From the NCBI GenBank assembly GCA_017590115.1, contig JAGGNK010015225.1, positions 62,001 through 126,000 on the forward strand: a stretch of DNA of 64,000 nucleotides. The letters run 5' to 3'. Below the pieces are notes generated by a model, which was not told the origin of the DNA, did no database searches, and was given only the letters and a program-made list of their open reading frames with translations. A program made the translations under genes and the position numbers. The DNA is from Montifringilla adamsi (Eukaryota; Chordata; Aves; Passeriformes; Passeridae). Positions within the stretch are counted from its first letter, which is position 1. The number at the start of each line of letters is the position of its first letter. Shown piece by piece: positions 49,721 through 61,950 of this stretch.

Positions 49721-51727
49721 ATGTTTAGCTGGCAAAATTATCTGAAATCCCAATTAATCAGGATCTGGAGTTACTACCAATAAACAACTACCACTAAGAG
49801 ATCCAAAATCTCAGCCTCACAGTCTTGAGCTGCCTCTGCAAAATGCCAGTTAGGGATTAAAATTTCTCATCTCCTCCACTACAGACCCAGTTGCTTCAGC
49901 AGCACTTCACTGCACAGGCTCAATAAACATTCCATGTGTCACCAAGCAGGCAGTGAACATCCACACAAGTCTGTCTTAGCACGTCAAAGATCCAGGGATT
50001 TTCAGCATCCCATCCCTCGTACCATGCACGAGAAAATTCAACGGCAGAGACAGAGAGGAGGAAGTTATTTGGAAACTTGGTACAAACGAGCAAATTTAAG
50101 ATTATGAAAATTGTGGTGCCTTACAGTAGCAGCGCTGTTACATGCGTTACAAACACTGAATTTTGTCAAACTATTTCCAGTAAATGCATTTTTTCCCCCA
50201 CCCCAGCACTAGAAATTCCCAATGCATAGTATAAATTGTTATGTTCTACAGTTTCTAGCTCAAACGAGGACCAGGTTTTATCAGCCAGCTTTTAGGAGTG
50301 TTTAGACCCTCCCTCTCTGCTACAGAAGCACACTGATCTCAAGTTGGAAAAACATATCTTACACTGATTTTTTCCTTCTTATTTCAGGCAAAAATTCCAA
50401 ACCGTAGCAAAGCTTTTGCCTTCTGCTGCCACTGAATACCAGTTTCTGCACAAGTAAAACAGAAAAAGGCTAAAGTTATTTTAAAATAGCTACTTTTCTC
50501 CACTTAAGCGTTTAGTTTTCAGTAGCTGACTATGTTATGAGTAGGAAATTAATGCCCAAAGTGATGCAAACACCAATACCCCTGAGTAGGGCAGTGGCAA
50601 CAAGTGAATATAAAAAACTTGCAGGGTAATGTAAAAACATAGTATGGAGGGTCGAACAGCATTATTAACTGGGGAGAAAAACCCATAAAGCAACAGAACA
50701 AAACAACACCCTCTGATGATTCTTTTTAGTCTCAGGCAGTATTGCTACAAAACACCTAATCAAGGTGACACAAAGAACTTCGAAACCATTTATTAATTTC
50801 TTGAGGCTATTTTTCATTTTACTGCTTCACTGCAATTTCCATTAGCATGGGAAATTGTACCATTTTTTTCCAAAGAGATATTTCCAGTGAAGTCAGTGTG
50901 GATTCAACAAGACCAGGACCATCATATAAATAGAAATCAGAAAATAGTATTTCCATAAGAAACCGCTCAGATTTATTGGATTAACAGGCACTTACAAGTG
51001 ACTCACGCTGACACAGCCTATAGTAATCCAATCTATTTGAGATAAGAATAAATTCAAAGGAAACCTTAAATTTAGAAAAATCACCTCTGTGGCTGCACAC
51101 ATAGTTGGCTTTATTACACAAAATCACATTAAGTGTTCTCTCCAAATGGGAGGACAAATAAATTAAAAGCTAAATTCCAGCAATTTTTTTTCCATGAGTG
51201 CAGCATGTCCTTAACAGCAGTAGCTGCCACACTGAGCATAATTAGAGAGGGATAAGAGAGCCCTGTGTGGAAGTGCCTTGTGGAACACAGCAGTCTTCCT
51301 ATCCTACAATCCCACAGGAATAGGCTGTGCTAAAGAAGTGGGAAGAAGAAGAGCCACCAAGCCACCTCACTTTGTCTTAGGAGAATAAATCTACAGTGGC
51401 AACCACATTTTCTCCTGAATATACACTGGTTTTCCTTTCTGTCTGGGATTTCTTGGGGAACTCTGACTTATCTCTAGGGAATGTTACTAAATTCCAACAA
51501 ACACTGAGGTGTTCTGGCTCAGCACACTGAAGCATCAATGCTTTCCTGGAACCCTGAAGGATGCATTCACAGCTCTCACACCTCCTTTAAAACATGGCAG
51601 CAAGCAGGGAGCTGGGATGGAGCTTATTTCTATAAATACTCCTCCGCAGCAATAAAAGAAATTTTTACCTCTTGATATTGCCATGAATAGCAACAGTCTG
51701 AAAAAACATGTATTATTAAATATTACA
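49721..51727. other. non-coding spacer
   Basis: No repeat or gene recognised. AT-rich with only short open frames. Confidence 0.5.
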
Positions 51728-51962
51728 GAGTCATAGAATGGTTTGGGTTGGAAAGGACTTTCAAGAATATCTAGTCTAGACTCCCTGCAATGGACAAGGA
51801 CACCTTCCACTATCCCAGGCTGCTCCAAGCCCTGTCCAACCTGGCCTTGGGTTCTTCCAGGGATGGAGCAGCCACAGCTTCTTTGGACAACCTGTGCCAG
51901 GGCCTCAGCACCCTCAGAGGGAAGAATTTCTTCCTAATATCCCATCTAAACCTGCCTTTGTT
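51728..51962 (-). mobile_element. CR1 LINE 3' end, antisense
   Basis: On the plus strand it runs from 'GTCATAGAATGGTTTGGGTT' through 'ACACCTTCCACTATCCCAGG', 'TGCTCCAAGCCCTGTCCAAC', 'CCAGGGATGGAGCAGCCACA' and 'CAACCTGTGCCAGGGCCTCA' to 'TTCCTAATATCCCATCTAAA'. It is well preserved, so probably a younger insertion than most here. Confidence 0.95.
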
Positions 51963-53860
51963 TCATATAAAAAGAAAAAAGCCAATATAAGGAAAGGTGT
52001 CACTGGCCAGAGCAAGGGGTCATGCACTGAGCACTGGACTTTTATCTTTATCACCAATTACTGTAAGATATAATTAAAAACCACCTGTGTGTAAGGATAT
52101 TTGAAAACCACGGGATAGTTGAAAGCCATGTATGTTCTGCCATCCATAAAGCAAAGACACTTCTCTGTATGCAGGGATGTAAATCACTGAGCGCACAGAT
52201 GAAAACTCATTTGTAAGAACCAGCTGCACACTACTGAGGCCAAGAAAATCTTATCAAATGCAGACTTCAAGGCTGAAGCGACTTATTTAGAGAACTGCTG
52301 TGCTGCTCTCACCTGCAGTACCCAGTTAAGTTAGATCAAGGACAACAGCACATACCAACTACCATCATAAGCAGGAGGCTTTAATTTCTAATGCACACTT
52401 TCCTTCAGGCATACACACCCACTCTCAGCAAATTCCCATTAATGGCCATTCTAGAATCCTGAAAAGCAGTATGTCGTAGCCTTGGGCTAACTAAATTAGA
52501 GTGAGCTATGCTGAAGCTGCAGTCACAGTGAAAACTGCTGTATGACTTTTACCACAATAAAGATACTCCCTCAGAGAGTCTCTTCACAGTGAAACGCTTT
52601 CAAAAAAACCTCACCATAGCCTGCACCTCCTGTGAATTTGGTCATGACAGCCTGGGGCCTTGCCCAAGGACAGTCAGAAAAAAGATCAAAAATTAACCAG
52701 TAGTCAAAAAACACTGATTATACCCAAGATTTTTAATGTGCTTCAAGGGGGGATGCGGATCTTGGCTTGAAGGAGTGCAGAACAGATGAGAACTCAAATG
52801 GCAAAGTGCAAGGGGACAAGGCACAATTTGTTCTGATTGAAAGACAAGGTTAAAAATCTCATTTTCTGTCACAATGAATTGGCTTTTCAAAGTAAGACCT
52901 CCCTGACCTCGGGCCTTTTTCAGATTTGATTTCTGGAGAAATTCTAGCCTTTACATTACAGTAAAACGCTGTAAAATTGTCAAATAGCTAAGATTTTGTG
53001 CTAACCCTAATTCATAATCATTCTGGCCTTGCAACCGTGGTGTGAAATTCACTGAGCTAGACAGCTGGGAAGGGGGGGGTGTGAAGAGTGGGGGTGGTGT
53101 TCTGTTTTTTTATTATTATTGCACTCCTGGTGCTCAACCCTTCTACTCTATACGAAATCCATATTCAGAAGTCTGTAAGCATGAAGATGCTTTTACGTAC
53201 AAGGATTTGGTCAGGCTCTAAAAGCATCTGCACCTTCGTTTGCAATGAATGAATCTCTCTTCAAATTTTACTTGGGTGACCAAAATATGTGTTTCTAGCC
53301 TGCAGTCCTGACTTATGTAAAAAGTGGTGCTGCTCAGAAAATTGTTTTGTCCATGTAATGCTCTCCAAAATAATTTTTATCCCTTCAAAACCCTCTAAAG
53401 GACACCTATTGAGAAATGCTTTCCAATAAAACCTGAAGAAAACTGCCTGAGCTCACAGTGCTGGTACAACACTAAACCTTAAATGAAGTTCTAGGAAAGA
53501 ACCACCAGCTTTTCACGTAAACTTGTGGTGAGTTTTCACTGAAGGCCTCAACCCTGCCAAGCCATGGCTAAATGTCATACTTCATTTCCTATCCTAAATC
53601 AGCCGTAACAGGAAGACGGTTTTGCTCTGTCATTTTCAGACCTCATTAAAACCCAGCACTAATCATGATTCTGGATAGTGGAACTTGGCTGTGGACTGAA
53701 AGAAATCCCCAACATTTAGACAATCTAAGAAATTTAGCCTTTTCTTTTTTCTCTACCAAAATGGGCCTTGGGCACAGCTCTTCGCCAAAGACATGGTTTT
53801 TATTTTCCCACATGCTCTTGATACATGCTGGATCAACACCATGAGGTGTGCAAATTTAAA
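51963..53860. other. non-coding spacer with a G-rich run
   Basis: No gene recognised. A G-rich run at 53067-53094 (GGG, G8, G5) has some G-quadruplex potential on the plus strand. Confidence 0.5.
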
Positions 53861-54099
53861 CAGAATTACTTAGCTTGGAAAACCACTCTAAGATCACAGA
53901 ATCCAACCATTTACCCAGCACTGCCAAGGCCACCATTAATCCATGTCCCCAGGTGCCGTATCTTTTAAATCCCTCCAGGGACAGCAACTCCACCACTGCC
54001 AAGGGCAGCCTGGGACAGGGCCTGACAACCCTTTCGGTGAAGAAATTTTTACTAAAATCCTGGTGCAACTTGAGGCCATTTCTTCCTGTCCTATCACCA
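53861..54099 (-). mobile_element. CR1 LINE 3' end, antisense (second tail type)
   Basis: On the plus strand: 'CCACTCTAAGATCACAGAAT', 'CCATTTACCCAGCACTGCCA', 'CATTAATCCATGTCCCCAGG', 'TCCCTCCAGGGACAGCAACT', 'GGCAGCCTGGGACAGGGCCT' and 'CAACTTGAGGCCATTTCTTC'. It is about 239 bp and overlaps open frames that are only repeat translation. Confidence 0.93.
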
Positions 54100-54315
54100 G
54101 GAAAAGCCAAGCACAACCTACCTACAGCTGCTAACACAAGCACATCAGAAAGTCAAACTCTCACCCAATTTCGTACGCAACTATCAGTCAAATTTTAATT
54201 ATTTCCCCTGCCAAAGATCTTCTATTCTTAACAATTCTTTAGAGGCCACTTAAGGCACACCAAGAACTATGAAAAGCAACACTGGGCTGTTTCATGGATC
54301 ATCTCCCAAGGTATC

Positions 54316-54344
54316 ACACTCCAAAGCACACTCCAAAGCACACT
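54316..54344. repeat. 12-bp direct repeat
   Basis: The word 'ACACTCCAAAGC' occurs twice in a row and is followed by a partial third copy (ACACTAAAG). This is a small slippage duplication. Confidence 0.75.
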
Positions 54345-54757
54345 AAAGACATACTGTCTTTAGGCAGCTAAAAGTTGTCTCAGTGAGAAAACATTATCTT
54401 GTGCATGTCCTATTAAAAAAGATTAATCTGTTCAACACCTGATGATTCACTCACCCACGTGTTAGAAGTCCACACAAAAATGACTCATTCTGTCCGTAAG
54501 AATATTCACCTGGGATACCCAAGTCCTCTCATCTTTTCCAAAGCTGGTAACTGCTTTTTCTTGCAAAGGATGGTGGCTTCCCTCTGAGGGCAATGGGTGG
54601 CATGAAGGAGAAACAGACATGGGACTCAGCCCTGGAAATTTTATACACCATCTACACAATAATAATAAAAATACTTGAGAGTTAAGTTTGTGGATAACTG
54701 AAGAATTGGCAAAGGAAACAGTGAACAGTCCACACTGAGAGAGAGGTTGAAGGCAGC

Positions 54758-54832
54758 AACTGATTTTAATCCTGACAACTGATTTTAATCCTGACAACTG
54801 ATTTTAATCCAACAGCTAATTTTAATCCTAAC
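54758..54832 (+). repeat. 19-bp tandem repeat, about 4 copies
   Basis: The unit 'AACTGATTTTAATCCTGAC' is exact at 54758-54776 and 54777-54795. It is followed by a partial copy at 54796-54813 and a diverged copy 'AGCTAATTTTAATCCTAAC' at 54814-54832. It is a small minisatellite; the identical first two units suggest recent duplication. Confidence 0.93.
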
Positions 54833-55475
54833 AAATCAACGTCACCCAGATTTGAAGGAGTTCAGGCTACTCCTCCATGACCTGGACACTTTCTCCCGGG
54901 AAAGGGCTCGGGAGCAGCCGTACGAATCACTCTGGTAGGGACAGCCAGTGCAGGGCAAATCCACATTAAGGGCTTGGCTGATGACATCAGATTTGTTGTG
55001 TTCGTGCAACAAATCAAGCTGAGTTCTAGGCTAGAACTTCATGTCCAGTTCTGATACCCACGCTGCGGAGACGCCAAGGGACTGGCAAGCGTTCAGGGAA
55101 GAGTTTGGAAAACAGTGGGTCTGGCTGGGATACAGACTCTGTGACGCCAGGCCAAACGTCTCCTGCATTAGGGAGATGAGTCCCTGACCTTGTTTTCATA
55201 GGTACTTTGTGAATATGACAAGTAACAAACAGCTCTTCGATCCTTGGAGAGAAAGGCACAGCAAGATATTACAGCTGGAAGGGAAACAAGCTTCCATTGG
55301 AAGTAACTTCTTGCTTTTTAGCAACAGCAGTGCTAAATATTTACCATTCATTGGTGTTTTAGGATGGCAGAGCTTCTAACAGCACTCCAAGATGCACTTC
55401 TCAGGAAAAGTTCTTACCTTCTTTCACAGAGAACCACACAGGCTTGATACAGGGACATGAATCTAAAAATTCCAT

Positions 55476-55739
55476 GGAATCACAGAATAATTTGCAATGT
55501 AAGGGACCTCGAAGACCATCCAATTTCAACCCTCTGCCATGGGCAGGAACACCTTCCATTATCCCAGGTTGCTCCAAGCCCCATCCAACGTGGTTTTAAA
55601 AAATTCCAGGGGCGAGGCAGCCACAGTTTCTCTGGGCAGCCTGTGCCAGGGCCTCCCTACCCTCACAGGCAAGAATTTCTGCCTAATATCCAAATCTAAA
55701 CCTATTCTCCCCTCCAGCTTTAATCATTCCCTTGTCCTA
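55476..55739 (-). mobile_element. CR1 LINE 3' end, antisense
   Basis: On the plus strand: 'GGAATCACAGAATAATTTGC', 'GGGCAGGAACACCTTCCATT', 'ATCCCAGGTTGCTCCAAGCC', 'GGGCAGCCTGTGCCAGGGCC', 'AAGAATTTCTGCCTAATATC' and 'CATTCCCTTGTCCT'. It is 264 bp and moderately diverged, and is non-coding despite short open frames in it. Confidence 0.95.
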
Positions 55740-58700
55740 AGGCTGCTTGCCTTTTACTATAAAATAAAAATCTTGAAGTTAGTATTGAAGTTAATTTTTG
55801 TGCTTAATTTTATTGTTACTGCTATGTAATGCCTACTGCTTTATGCTGTCTCAAGATCAGCTGTGCTCCCTTGCCTTGAAAGAAGCATTTTATAGATTGC
55901 TTTCCTCTTTGGTAAACTTATCTGCAAAAATACAGGCATGGAAAATACCTGATTTGCTATTTTTCTTCACCTCATTACCTCAAGAAGTAACATGGAAAAT
56001 AAAGAGAGAAAAAAAGCAGAATGCGTGACCTTAATTTGGGGGAAAGCAAATGGTAACTCTGATTGTGTATTATTAGAATATGATGAGAATTTATGCAAGA
56101 GGACACTAGCTTAGCCAGAAAAGCACTTAACAGGAGTGACTAAAGACATGCTTGCTGCTTTCATGACACAGCTCTCTCTTTCCAGCCCTTCTATCATCCA
56201 AACACATTTTACTGCCACCCCTTCTGCAGCTCCTGAACCTGAATTTTTGACTGAAGTTTAGACAGTACTTGGAGGCACCAAAGTGCACAGCACACCCAGT
56301 TCAGTAATCCAGGAAAAGATAAGACTTTCAGATGTACTTGTTCTACCTTGCATTCCATGAGGAAAGGGGAACAAAGAGAACAAACTGGCCAACACCACAA
56401 ACGAGCCCTGAGAAATGAAAAACACAGAAAGAAATAATCTAATGAAGATCGTTTCCTGACATAAGAAATAAAGTATATAGATTCTGAACTCCTGCTTATT
56501 TCTAATTCTGTAAGTCAAAAAAAAAAAAAAATTAAACCAAGTAAGGCATAAATGACTCATTTTTAATTCTGAGTCATCCTAAATCAGTGGATTCCTGTGT
56601 CAGACTATCTGTGCCCTCAAGAAGGTAATGGAATATGGCAATTTCTAATCCACTTAAGAATCAGGAAATTCACACAGCAGGTGTGAACACTAACAAACCA
56701 CTATTTTCACTTTATACTGAAAAAAAAAATTCAATCAAGCCATCTCTATGGAATATAACAAGAGTTCTGAAGAGAATGGATAAGATAAGCCACACTGTTT
56801 TACACAAAAAAAAAGTAGGGCAAATCCTTCCCTGGCTTGTCCCGCTAGAATTACAGACCTTGAACTTGGAAAAAAACAAATAAGAAATCTCTTGACAGCA
56901 GTAAGAGATCAGGGCAACCTCCTTCACACTGCCCTGTGCTGGGGGCTGCACACACAAACCACGTCCTGAGCAGCACCAGCTCTGCTCCTGATGCCACGAG
57001 GCAGCAATTCCTCACCTTCCAATGCAGCCCAATTTAATATTCTGCAAAAGCAAACACACTGGGTTTATGTAATAACTGCCAGTGTGTCACTCACTCCATG
57101 GGATTTGGAGTTTTAACTCCTTTAAGGACGCAATCCTAGGAAAAATAACGCATTCCAGGAGCTTGGAATACTTGTATTTCTGGGGAATTTATCACAGAAG
57201 TATTTAGCACAGTGGTTTTAAATCTTCTAATTTTACGAGGAGATTCGAACTGCTCAGCATTTTTCTGAAAATTCTTGTTCCCAGAATTACCAAGTTACAT
57301 AAGAATCTCATATGCCAATAATGAAACGTTTTCTAGTCTCCAAGGTAGCACAGAAACGCCAGAAATTTGTCTGACATTCCTCCCCCTTCCAAAAAAAACC
57401 CAGCAGGCACGTAAAAAGAACTCAAAGTGTTATTTATGAAGTCTCATTAATTATCAATTATTGAAATACTAGTAGCCCAACTGTTCCTGAACACTTAGTG
57501 AGGAATGTTGCTGATAGTTTCCACGCATTCCTGTCAGGTCTTCTTTATCCAGGGAAAGAAATTTTAAAAAAAAGGAGGAGAAGAGAGGAGAAGAGAAGAA
57601 GAGAAGAGAAGAGAAGAGAAGAGAAGAGAAGAGAAGAGAAGAGAAGAGAAGAGAAGAGAAGAGAAGAGAAGAGAAGAGAAGAGGAGAACTAGTCTGCATC
57701 ACAGTTTTCCAGCCTTTTTCAGATTACAAGTAACTGATGTTTTTATTAAAATAAGTATCTATGGCTTTAATGAAACACATGAATTACACTAAGATGTTTC
57801 CTCCCAATATCACAGCTTCAACCACTATGGGATCAGCATTTGGAATAAAATCAGCAGGAGCACTTCCCCATCTATGACAGCAATATACAGCCCTGTTAAT
57901 TTATTGCTTATTATTATTCATCATTACTCTGGCTCGAAACAACTTTCTGGAGAGGACTAGCTGGGAAACTTTGCATTTTTCCTCAGCAAGTATCTATGTA
58001 AAACATAAAAATGAGGCATCTAAACTATCTGCTCCCAATTACAAAGGCTGTTTATATGGTCCACAAATTCTCCTACAGTACAAAAGTAGATTTTAAAAGA
58101 TTAACACACACATTAAAAAGTCCAAATCCTAGCTAACACTTAAATATTGGTGTCTTAAGGCTATTTTAAGTAAAGAGCAGCAGTAGAGACGAGTGTGGAG
58201 CTATGGCTACAGTTCTGGAAGCTACCAAATATCTGATTAATCCCATGGAAAAGGATAGCTACATGTCCAGTGAAGTATCCAAGCTTCTTCAGCTGCTTAC
58301 AAAATTCCCCTTACCCCTTTATTTGCTACAGGTGGTACAGTGGCATCACATCACCTGTGCCTGCTCCTAGATTAAGACAAGAATATTGGAAAAATTCCTT
58401 CTCACTCCCTCTTAACCTCTTCATCCTCGTTTCAGACCCAAAGCCTCTGAAATGTTTTGCACAGGCATGTTGTAAAACTAACTTTAGGTGTTTAGTAGAG
58501 TGACAAAGGGAATCATTTTGGATCCCTCTGCAGAACTAACGCCTCAAACTGCAGCTCTGCTCATTTGTATTTTAATCCAGCTCGTGTGCTGGTATTCCAG
58601 CAGCATATGGCAGTGTGTATTTCAGTTGGAAGAGCTTCAAGGAGGAGCAGCAGCATTCTAAAAAACTGCTTATACACCAAACCAAGTTTTTGGTTTGTCT

Positions 58701-60416
58701 TCAAGTGAGTTTCACTTAAATCTTTAAGATGCTCATGCTCTTCTACCAACAACAACAACAAAAAAAACCCCTCCACATCCAGAACCAAGTTTCCTTTGCC
58801 CAATTATCTTTAGACTGTTATGGGCTTTTTATGGCAGAACACCAAGAAATAACAACTATGAAGGAAGCTCAAGTTCCCTCTTTAGAACCATGATGACAAA
58901 AAGGAGGTAAGATCTTACTACTTGGTGTTTGGAATTATTCCAACAATTAGGAGACTCTGGATAAAGCTCATCTCACTTTAAAATTCAGATACACAGGTGA
59001 GATTAATCTTAATCCAGTGGGATAACAGGGATGTCACTTTTCACAATGCTGATCAGGTGAAACCCTCAGCTGCAGGGCAAACAGAGCTCTGAAAACCTGC
59101 AGAAGAGATTGTATTTGCATCACAAATCTGAGCAGGAGTTACCATAAACCAGCCACATGCTGTACCACTGCCAACACCTCAGCAGAGTCTGAAATCCCAC
59201 ATCAAGTGCCGAAAATAGACAACACCAGAAACATCATTCCTGAAATAACCTTAGGACCTTACAGAAGGTGAAAATAGGCAACTTGAAGGAAACAAACTCT
59301 CGGAGTAAACACCAAGCTCATTATTCAGTGACTGCAGAGGCTTTTTCAGGCCTGGATACCAACAAAATCTTATCACTGATTTCAAAAAGATTTCTGCCTA
59401 AGTAAGGACTGTGGGGTCCTTCCCTTGAGAAGTACCCAACAACGAACTACAAATTGCTGTATCTAAAGCAAGTGAAACATCCCCCCACAAACTGTACACA
59501 AACCTTGCTTCAAACCAGTTATCCCAAGTACTCTACACAGCCCCATCTGTGGAGCAGACAACTCCTCCAGTGAGTATTGTCCCAAACCACAAGAATTTTG
59601 TGTTAATTCTCCTTAATTCTTGGCAGACATTAACTGAAAACACCCCTCTCTGTCCTGACACCATCCCTGAACATTTGCATTCAATCCACATTTATTTGAT
59701 GGGAACAAATACACACCGAGCTCTCAGCATCCTTCAGACCTCCAGAAAATCCTGTCTTTCCCCAAATTAACATAACCAGGAGATCAGCAAATGCCACTGC
59801 TGAAGCAAACACCTGCTCAAAGGTTTGGTGGGCAGAAGAGCTTTTCAAACCTGCTAGAAACCAAGATCAGCTAACACTCAGCTGGAAGAAACTCCAGCCC
59901 TACATTATGTAATCTACATAGTTTTTAGACCAGTCTGCATTCTTGTAGAGCCCAAAACTGAGGAAGCTACAGACAGAACAAAAGAGAACAGAGAAAGTTC
60001 ATCAACCTCAGCCCAGAGGTTGCTGAGGAGTCTGTACTTGCACACTGAGGCAGGACTGCCCACTCACCCACACGAACCCGAGCCCTGCAATCTCGCAATA
60101 ATGAGGGTAAAGCACCACAAAATTTCCAGCGAGTCAGATCAGTCCTTTATTTGGATGAACAACCACTAACAACTAATAAGTTAAAAGACCTGCTTCAGGG
60201 TTGGGTTTGGGTTTTTGGGTTTTCCTTTTCTTGGTAGTGTGTGAATAAGTCCAGACACAAACTCATCTTAAAAACTCAGAAACAGCTCAACTGATGCTGC
60301 CACTGACCATATGGAACGAACAGAAAGTGGTAACACAAAAATTCAGTCTGACCTTTAAAGGCAGATTAATCTCACCCAGTTTCTTCTGTTGAGTATGCTG
60401 GGGTTTTTCCTCATTT
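55740..60416. other. non-coding spacer
   Basis: Contains the purine tract at 57566 and an A run at 56517. A CAA repeat with an A run lies at about 58748-58766. No gene recognised. Confidence 0.5.
57566..57688 (+). repeat. (GAGAA)n microsatellite in an all-purine tract
   Basis: Positions 57566-57688 contain no pyrimidine on the plus strand. Sixteen exact GAGAA units occupy 57601-57680, with imperfect GAG/GAGAA units on both sides. The antisense open frame reads as a repeated F-S-S-L-L pattern, purely from the repeat. Length polymorphism is expected. Confidence 0.97.
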
Positions 60417-60664
60417 CACAGAATTGCAGAATGGTTTCAGTAAGAAGACACCTGAAAGCCCATCCAGTCCCACCTCCTGCCATGGGAAGAGACACCTTCC
60501 ACAATCCCAGGCTGGACACTTCCAGGGACAGGGCAGCCACAGCTTCTCTGTGTAACCTGTGCCACCCCCACAGTAAAGAATTTATTCCCAGTATCTCATT
60601 TAAAACTGCTATCTTTCAGTTGGAAGCCATTCCCCCTTTTTCTGTCACCCCATGCTTTTGTAAA
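60417..60664 (-). mobile_element. CR1 LINE 3' end, antisense, internally deleted
   Basis: On the plus strand: 'CACAGAATTGCAGAATGGTT', 'TGCCATGGGAAGAGACACCT', 'TCCACAATCCCAGGCTGGAC', 'ACTTCCAGGGACAGGGCAGC', 'GTTGGAAGCCATTCCCCCTT'. The stretch between 'CCCAGGCTG' and 'GACACTTCCAGGG' normally holds about 30 more bases ('CTCCAAGCCCTGTCC...'), so there is an internal deletion. A second small deletion removes part of the 'GGGCCTCACCACCCTC' block. Confidence 0.93.
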
Positions 60665-61418
60665 TGCTCTCTGAAATTGAATATATACTGCTACAAATAC
60701 AGTCTCTGAGTACATCTCCAAGTTGATGACTTTTCACTTACTTATATAAGAATGAGGAAAACCAGGTGCAACTATCAAGCACCCAAGTCAAACCAAGCTG
60801 CTCCTTGCAATCAATATTATTTTATAACATCTTTATATGTGATTTAAAATTCCACTAATATTTTATATTTTTAGGTCACCCACAGACCTGTAACTTCTTT
60901 CACCCAAAGAGAATTTGTAAGCCTTCTCCTTGCTTTTAGTCAAGTATCAAATTGCTCTTTCTTAATCATCATGACTGAAAAAACACTATGAAAGTGAAAA
61001 CATTGGCCAGTTCAGAACACTGAAATACCAGGGTGGAATTTATTTCACTCCGTTTCAAATACCTGCACTGGGTCTCTGAGGATTTTGGGTGTCTAAATCC
61101 CTCACTACAGCTCAGGGAATGCAGACAGCAGCTCATCTAACCACAAAGAGATGGTGACAGCAGGATGAACTAAACTGCTCGTTCCACTTCACTGGCTGGG
61201 GCAGCATCCTCCAATTATTCCAGCAGGATGAGAGGCACAAGAAGGAGAAATTTTCTGGTAAAAACTTTCTCGTGTCGTTTTGTCTGACAAGAGCAGCTCA
61301 AAGTGCATGAAAGCCCATGAAGCTCAAAACCTCTCCCTTCCAACAAAAGCACAGTGAGAAAGAAAAGACACAAAACCAAGTTCAGCAGCACAGAGAGACT
61401 TCCCAGTTCCAGACAATG
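60665..61418. other. non-coding spacer
   Basis: No repeat or gene recognised between two CR1 copies that point away from each other. Confidence 0.5.
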
Positions 61419-61560
61419 CTCCATGCCTGGAAGTGTCCAAAGCCAGGCTGAACAGGGACTGGAGCAACCTGTGACAGTGGAAAGTGTCCCTGCCTGTGTA
61501 AGGGGTGGCACTGGATTGTTTTAAATGTCCCCTCCAACTCAAACCATTCTGTGGTTCTGA
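61419..61560 (+). mobile_element. CR1 LINE 3' end, sense
   Basis: Contains 'TGCCTGGAAGTGTCCAAAGC', 'GGGACTGGAGCAACCTGTGA', 'CAGTGGAAAGTGTCCCTGCC', 'CCCCTCCAACTCAAACCATT' and the tail 'CTGTGGTTCTGA'. Only the last 142 bp are present. Confidence 0.93.
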
Positions 61561-61886
61561 AACTTCCCAGCCCCACGAAGGTACCTGACAGTTATCAGCA
61601 TCAAACATCACCTCTTGAAGTTAAAGTGGCCAAACTGCAGGATTTTGGAGGTGGATAATAGTCACTGTAATATAAACACTGCATTTTTAGCGCCATTAAT
61701 TAGCACTCCTTCAAACAGCTCCGAAAACCCACACCAGAGGCAGAACTTGACCCAGTCCTGACCTGCGTACAGGATCTTCACTGCTGAAGAGTGGCTGCAT
61801 TACTGATTACAAAGCACTCAAGTTCAGTACTTGAAACAGTAGTTTTCTCTATTTTTAGCTGTGCAACTAAAAAAAAATCCCCGCTT

Positions 61887-61950
61887 GAGCATGAGGGTTG
61901 GACCAGGTGACCTTAGTCAGGTCCTCAATAAGCTCAGGCATTCTGTGATG
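61887..61950 (+). mobile_element. CR1 LINE extreme 3' fragment, sense
   Basis: About 64 bp: 'GAGCATGAGGGTTGGACCAG', 'GTGACCTTAGTCAGGTCCTC', 'GCTCAGGCATTCTGTGATG'. Similar in type to the fragment at 27739, with 'GGTTGGACCAGGTGACC' in place of the usual 'GGTTGGAACTAGATGATC'. It is diverged. Confidence 0.75.

Larger units (their letters stand above)
54100..55475. other. non-coding spacer with small tandem repeat
   Basis: Holds the 19-bp tandem repeat at 54758-54832 and a shorter one near 54316-54344. A modestly GC-richer part lies at 54890-55110. No gene recognised. Confidence 0.5.

Noticed and set aside
53875..54198. 107-codon plus-strand open frame
   Set aside because: It lies almost wholly in an antisense CR1 copy.
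57469..57702. Open frames of 64 and 77 codons over the GAGAA repeat
   Set aside because: They are direct translations of the pentanucleotide repeat.
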